Source of the DNA: Acidobacteriota bacterium
GTDB taxonomy: Bacteria > Acidobacteriota > Vicinamibacteria > Vicinamibacterales > JAFNAJ01
DNA: 12,757 bases
NCBI GenBank assembly: GCA_017860085.1
Contig: JAFNAJ010000031.1
Coordinates: 1-12,757 of the forward strand
Direction of reading: 5' to 3'
Position numbers and translations under genes: made by a program. The notes below the pieces were generated by a model, which was not told the DNA's origin, did no database searches, and was given only the letters and a program-made list of their open reading frames with translations. Below are positions 9,657 through 12,757 of the stretch, in pieces (positions within the stretch are counted from its first letter, which is position 1; each line of letters begins with the position of its first letter).

Positions 9657-9685
9657 GTTATAGCACGCGCTCCGGAGACCGTCAA
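9657..9685 (-). promoter_or_regulatory. Sigma70-type promoter of the nuo operon
   Basis: On the minus strand TTGACG (9680-9685) and TATAAC (9657-9662) are separated by exactly 17 bases. This is the best promoter match seen in the window. Transcription would begin near 9650 and leave a leader of about 80 bases before nuoA. It stands back-to-back with the TATACT box of the plus-strand VWFA gene, so a regulator binding between them could affect both. No second strong promoter was found inside the operon. Confidence 0.7.
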
Positions 9686-9750
9686 CGAAGCGCGCCGCGC
9701 CCAGAGGCCGCTGACCCGCACCCGGCAGAGGCGGTCTCGAGGCCCCGCGG

Positions 9751-9756
9751 TATACT
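9751..9756 (+). promoter_or_regulatory. TATACT -10 box of the first VWFA gene
   Basis: TATACT followed by GGCG lies 12 bases before the ATG at 9769, which predicts a 5' leader of only about five or six bases. No Shine-Dalgarno sequence fits in that space. No good -35 hexamer is visible 16-18 bases upstream. The same TATACTGRCG string precedes the methyltransferase gene at 11687. Confidence 0.5.
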
Positions 9757-9768
9757 GGCGTAAAGCAA

Positions 9769-10695
9769 ATGCTGTTCACCACTTCCGTTCGACCAATTCT
9801 CCGCGCGTCGCACCTGGCCGCGGCCGGTCTGGTGCTGGCCGTGGCCGCCTCAGGCGCCCCACACGCGGCGGCCCAGGCCACCGAGCACCATGTCTATGTC
9901 AGCGTGCTGGATCAGCAGGGTAACCCGGTGACCGAGGTGACGCCGGCCGACCTCAAGGTCACAGAGGACGGCGTCACTCGGGAGGTCCTGCGGGTGGGAC
10001 CCGCGACGACACCCATGGAGGTGGTCCTGCTCGTGGACAACAGCGCGGCCACTAGCGCGGACACGATGTTCTTCCGCGACGCGCTCGAGGCGTTCGTGGC
10101 CGGGCTGGACGACCGCCACGCGATTGCCCTGGTCACGTTGGGCGACCGGCCAACCCTGGAGCTTGGCGCCACAACGAACACCGAGGCGATCCGCAAGGCC
10201 ATCGGCCGCCTCTTCCCGCGACCGGGCAGCGGAACGTACCTGCTCGACGCCGTGCGGGATACGACGAAGGGCTTCACGAAACGCAAGCCGGCGCGCCCTG
10301 TCATTGTCGCCGTCCTGCGCGAGGACGTCGAGTTCAGCACGGGCGACCACGTCTCCATCCTGACCGATCTGCACGAGACCTTCGCCGCGTTTCACGCCGT
10401 GGTGCTCAACACGCCGGCCGACCCGAGCATCGGCACCAACGAGTGGCGCGAGCGCGCGCAGCTGATCGACCGCGGCACGATCGAAACGGGCGGACGCCGT
10501 GTCAACCTCATTTCGAACCTCGGCCTTAAGGACGCCATGGTCGCCCTGGCGACCGAGCTCAACGCCCAGGTCGAGGCGGTGTTCGCGCGGCCGGCCTCGC
10601 TCGTTCCGCCGCGGCGGACGACCGTGTCCTCGGCACGCGAGGGATGGACAGCTCGCGGCACCCTGGCGCGCCCGCTCTCAGGCCAGGTCCAATGA
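9769..10695 (+). CDS. Secreted VWFA-related protein with degenerate metal site
   Basis: This is a predicted exported protein of 308 residues. A signal peptide (about 1-37, ending AAAQA) is followed by a short beta-type segment (about 42-77; VSVLDQQGNPVTEVTPADLKVTEDGV) and a von Willebrand factor A-like domain (about 84-275). This layout matches the VWFA-related family common in Acidobacteriota (TIGR03436-like). VWFA domains normally bind a divalent metal through DxSxS, a Thr and an Asp. Here the first motif is DNSAA (Asp90, Ser92, Ala94). Thr156 is kept, but the usual SDG is Arg-Glu-Asp at 184-186, so metal binding is doubtful. The C-terminus is shorter and more diverged than in the partner downstream. 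The ATG lies 12 bases after a TATACT box. The stop codon overlaps the next start as ATGA. No specific function or ligand can be named. Confidence 0.88.
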   Translation: MLFTTSVRPILRASHLAAAGLVLAVAASGAPHAAAQATEHHVYVSVLDQQGNPVTEVTPADLKVTEDGVTREVLRVGPATTPMEVVLLVDNSAATSADTMFFRDALEAFVAGLDDRHAIALVTLGDRPTLELGATTNTEAIRKAIGRLFPRPGSGTYLLDAVRDTTKGFTKRKPARPVIVAVLREDVEFSTGDHVSILTDLHETFAAFHAVVLNTPADPSIGTNEWRERAQLIDRGTIETGGRRVNLISNLGLKDAMVALATELNAQVEAVFARPASLVPPRRTTVSSAREGWTARGTLARPLSGQVQ

Positions 10696-11648
10696 GATCG
10701 CGTCGCTCGGCGGCGGCCATCGCCGTCGTGTGTGGCCTGCTGGTCGGACCCGGCCGCGATACCTCGGCCCAGGCCACACCCCCGGCATCGCAGCGACCGT
10801 CCTTTCGCGCGGGCGTCGAACTCGTCTCGCTCAACGTCACCGTCACGGGCAGGAGCGGCAATTACCTCACAGACCTCGGCCAGGACGACTTCGCGGTCTT
10901 CGAAGACGGGGTGAAGCAGGACGTCGAGTTCTTCTCGCGCGCCCAGTTGCCGATCGCGCTGGCCCTGCTCCTCGACACGAGCGCGAGCATGGAAGACAAG
11001 CTGGCCACGGCACAGGAGGCAGCCGTGGGTTTTGCCCGGCGCCTCCGGCCGAACGATGCCGCGTCGGTGATCGACTTCGACAGCCGGGTCACCATTCTCC
11101 AGCCGTTCACGAGCGACGCGGCCAGCCTCGAGAAGGCAATCCGAGACACCGCGGCCGGCGGCTCGACCTCGCTCTACAACGCCATCTACATCGCGCTGAA
11201 CGAGATCAAGAAGAGCCGCGCCAAGTCGGCCGACGACGTGCGCCGCGAAGCGATCGTCGTGCTCTCGGACGGCGAGGACACCTCGAGCCTCCTGCCGTTC
11301 GAGGAAGTGCTCGAGCTGGCCAAGCGGTCGGAGACGTCAATCTACGCGATCGGGATCCGCTCGAAGCACCCCTTTGAGACGTCTCGGGGATTCAAGGAGG
11401 CCGACTTCGTGCTGCGCCAGTTGGCGCGCGAGACTGGCGGCCGGGCGTTCTTCCCCACCGAGGTCGCGGAACTGCCTGACATCTACACCCAGATCGCCGA
11501 CGAACTGGCCAGCCAGTACACGCTCGGCTACACCTCCAAGAACGCCCGACGGGACGGAGCCTGGCGGCGGCTCGTCGTGCGCGTCAGCCAGCCCGACGCG
11601 CTGGCCCGGACGAAACAGGGCTACTACGGCCCACTGCCGGTCAAGTAG
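10692..11648 (+). CDS. Secreted VWFA-related protein with intact MIDAS
   Basis: This is a predicted exported protein of 318 residues. The signal peptide is about residues 1-28 (two Arg, a hydrophobic core, then SAQA). A segment with the family pattern LNVTVTGRSGNYLTDLGQDD and FAVFEDGVKQDV follows, then a VWFA domain (about 86-285). The MIDAS is complete: DTSAS (95-99), Thr159 in GGSTSLYNA, and Asp193 in VLSDGED. The end (ASQYTLGYTS, then RTKQGYYGP) is typical of Acidobacteriota VWFA-related proteins (TIGR03436-like). The frame is open upstream to 10644. The ATG at 10692 is chosen because it begins the signal peptide and overlaps the preceding stop codon by four bases, implying coupled translation. 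AGG precedes it by a few bases. The protein probably mediates adhesion or protein-protein contact outside the cytoplasm, but its partner is unknown. Confidence 0.9.
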   Translation: MRSRRSAAAIAVVCGLLVGPGRDTSAQATPPASQRPSFRAGVELVSLNVTVTGRSGNYLTDLGQDDFAVFEDGVKQDVEFFSRAQLPIALALLLDTSASMEDKLATAQEAAVGFARRLRPNDAASVIDFDSRVTILQPFTSDAASLEKAIRDTAAGGSTSLYNAIYIALNEIKKSRAKSADDVRREAIVVLSDGEDTSSLLPFEEVLELAKRSETSIYAIGIRSKHPFETSRGFKEADFVLRQLARETGGRAFFPTEVAELPDIYTQIADELASQYTLGYTSKNARRDGAWRRLVVRVSQPDALARTKQGYYGPLPVK

Positions 11649-11668
11649 CGATCCCGCCCCCCGCCTCC

Positions 11669-11680
11669 TGCGGGCCCGCA
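11669..11680. promoter_or_regulatory. Perfect 12-bp palindrome upstream of the TATACT box
   Basis: TGCGGGCCCGCA reads the same on both strands. It sits in the 53-base gap after the second VWFA gene and ends six bases before the TATACT box, within the space a polymerase would cover. It could be an operator for a dimeric regulator or a weak hairpin ending the VWFA transcript. There is no T-run after it. GC-rich palindromes of this size are not rare by chance. Confidence 0.3.
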
Positions 11681-11686
11681 TGGGAC

Positions 11687-11692
11687 TATACT
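11687..11692 (+). promoter_or_regulatory. TATACT -10 box of the methyltransferase/synthase gene
   Basis: TATACT followed by GACG lies nine bases before the ATG at 11702, so transcription would start within about three bases of the start codon. This suggests a nearly leaderless mRNA, in keeping with the lack of a Shine-Dalgarno sequence. No convincing -35 hexamer is seen. Confidence 0.5.
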
Positions 11693-11701
11693 GACGCCGG
11701 T

Positions 11702-12757
11702 ATGACGGGAATGGTCTATATCGTCGGCGCCGGCCCCGGTGACCCCTGGCTCATCAGCGTCCGCGGTCAGCGATACCTCGCGCTGGCCGACGTGGTCGTC
11801 CACGACACGGTCGTCCATCCGCGCATCCTCCGCCTCGCGCGGCCCGACGCCGAGCGGATCGATGTCGGCTCGGCCGCTCCGCAGCCTCTGCAGCAGGAAG
11901 CCATCAGCCTGTTGATCGCCGAGAAGGCCCGGGAGGGTCGCACCGTGGTGCGGTTGAAGTGGGGCGACCCCTACGTGTTCGACAGCGGCGGCAAGGAAGC
12001 CCTGTTCCTGCACGAGCAGGGGGTGCCCTTCGAAGTGGTACCTGGCGTGACCATGCCCGTGGCGGCACCCTGCTACGCCGGGGTGCCCGTGACCTATCCG
12101 GGCGCCGGCGACACGCTCACGTTCATTCGGGGGCACGAGGACGGCAGCAATGCCCCGCCGCGCCTCGACTGGGACGCCCTGGCCCGCCTCGAGGGCACGA
12201 TCGTCTGCTATGCGGGTCCGCGCCAACTCCTGGGCGTCGTCGACGAACTGATGGCCCACGGCCGATCGCCCGATGACTGGACCGCCGTCATCTACAACGG
12301 GACACTGCCGTCACAGCGCACCCTTCACGGCACGCTCGGCGCCATCCGCGCGAAGCTCGAGCGGCTCCCCGAAGCGCGCGACCCGGGCATCCTCGTCGTG
12401 GGACCAGTGGCCGGCCTTCGCGAGTACCTCCGCTGGTTCGACGCGCGGCCCCTCTTTGGCAAGCGGGTGCTCGTCACGCGGTCGAGGGAGCAGGCAGCCG
12501 AGCTGGTCGACCTGCTCGAGCAGTTCGGCGCGGAGGCCGTCGAGGCCCCGGCGATCCGCGTCGTGCCCCCTGACGATTTCCAGAGTCTCGATCTCTCCTG
12601 CGCCGACGCGGGCACATTCGACTGGATCGTCTTCAGCAGCGAAAACGCGGTCGACGTCTTCATGCGCCGACTGTTGGCCGGTACCTGCGACGTGCGCGAT
12701 CTGAAGGGCCCGCGCTTGTGCGCCATCGGGCCCGCCACGGCCGACCGGCTCGCCCGG
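11702..12757 (+). CDS. cobA/hemD: Fused uroporphyrinogen-III C-methyltransferase/uroporphyrinogen-III synthase, 3' end outside window
   Basis: This is a two-domain tetrapyrrole enzyme; 352 codons are visible and the frame is still open at the window end. The N-terminal domain (about 1-250) is a SAM-dependent methyltransferase that should convert uroporphyrinogen III to precorrin-2, the step towards siroheme and cobalamin. It shows VGAGPGDPWL (8-17), VVRLKWGDPYVF (82-93), FEVVPGV (110-116), AGVPVTYPGAGD (126-137), GHE (144-146) and HGRSP (186-190). From about 250 (RPLFGKRVLVTRSREQA) the HemD domain begins; it closes the ring of hydroxymethylbilane to give uroporphyrinogen III. The synthase motif FDWIVFSSENAV is visible before the cut. 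Several methyltransferase motifs are unusual: VGSAAPQP where VGKRAG is usual, KWGDPYVFDSGGKE for KGGDPFVFGRGGEE, and HDTVV for YDRLV. Asp35 is kept. A second in-frame ATG at 11711 is a possible start. Confidence 0.93.
   Translation, partial: MTGMVYIVGAGPGDPWLISVRGQRYLALADVVVHDTVVHPRILRLARPDAERIDVGSAAPQPLQQEAISLLIAEKAREGRTVVRLKWGDPYVFDSGGKEALFLHEQGVPFEVVPGVTMPVAAPCYAGVPVTYPGAGDTLTFIRGHEDGSNAPPRLDWDALARLEGTIVCYAGPRQLLGVVDELMAHGRSPDDWTAVIYNGTLPSQRTLHGTLGAIRAKLERLPEARDPGILVVGPVAGLREYLRWFDARPLFGKRVLVTRSREQAAELVDLLEQFGAEAVEAPAIRVVPPDDFQSLDLSCADAGTFDWIVFSSENAVDVFMRRLLAGTCDVRDLKGPRLCAIGPATADRLAR

Noticed and set aside
9570..9768. Small RNA or riboswitch in the nuoA leader
   Set aside because: Apart from the short hairpin at 9576-9592 I see no conserved riboswitch core. 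The leader of about 80 bases is too short for most known classes.
9570..9881. Longer start for nuoA
   Set aside because: The extension would read through the nuo promoter and into the divergent VWFA gene. The normal NuoA terminus begins at 9569.
10644..10691. Upstream start for the second VWFA gene
   Set aside because: The ATG at 10692 begins a proper signal peptide and overlaps the preceding stop codon. The extra 16 residues would bury the signal sequence.

Overview
This GC-rich, gene-dense bacterial window is most likely from Acidobacteriota, plausibly the class Vicinamibacteria. The lineage call is an inference. It rests on the high GC content, on two secreted VWFA-related proteins of the type expanded in Acidobacteriota (TIGR03436-like), and on a fused uroporphyrinogen-III methyltransferase/synthase. 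No rRNA, tRNA, CRISPR array, insertion sequence or prophage gene was seen.

Minus strand, 79-9569: one compact operon for respiratory complex I, read nuoA, nuoC, nuoD, nuoH, nuoJ, nuoK, nuoL, nuoM, nuoN. All nine genes are intact, and the quinone-site and proton-channel residues I checked are present. The order is canonical except that nuoB, nuoE, nuoF, nuoG and nuoI are absent, with no remnants in the short junctions. The absent genes are exactly those encoding the subunits that carry FMN or Fe-S clusters; the nine present encode cofactor-free subunits. For a working complex the missing genes must lie elsewhere in the genome. A good sigma70-type promoter (TTGACG, 17-bp spacer, TATAAC) lies at 9657-9685 upstream of nuoA.

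Intergenic region, 9570-9768: divergent promoters, plus a hairpin that covers the only Shine-Dalgarno-like bases of nuoA.

Plus strand, 9769-11648: two translationally coupled genes for secreted VWFA-domain proteins, overlapping by ATGA. The second has an intact metal-binding MIDAS motif; the first has a degraded one.

Plus strand, 11702 to the right edge: the start of a fused uroporphyrinogen-III C-methyltransferase/uroporphyrinogen-III synthase (siroheme or cobalamin branch of tetrapyrrole synthesis), cut by the window end. Its methyltransferase motifs differ from the textbook ones. This gene and the first VWFA gene each have a TATACT box 9-12 bases before the ATG, which suggests very short or absent 5' leaders.

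Bases 1-78 hold only a small GC-rich hairpin and no supportable gene.
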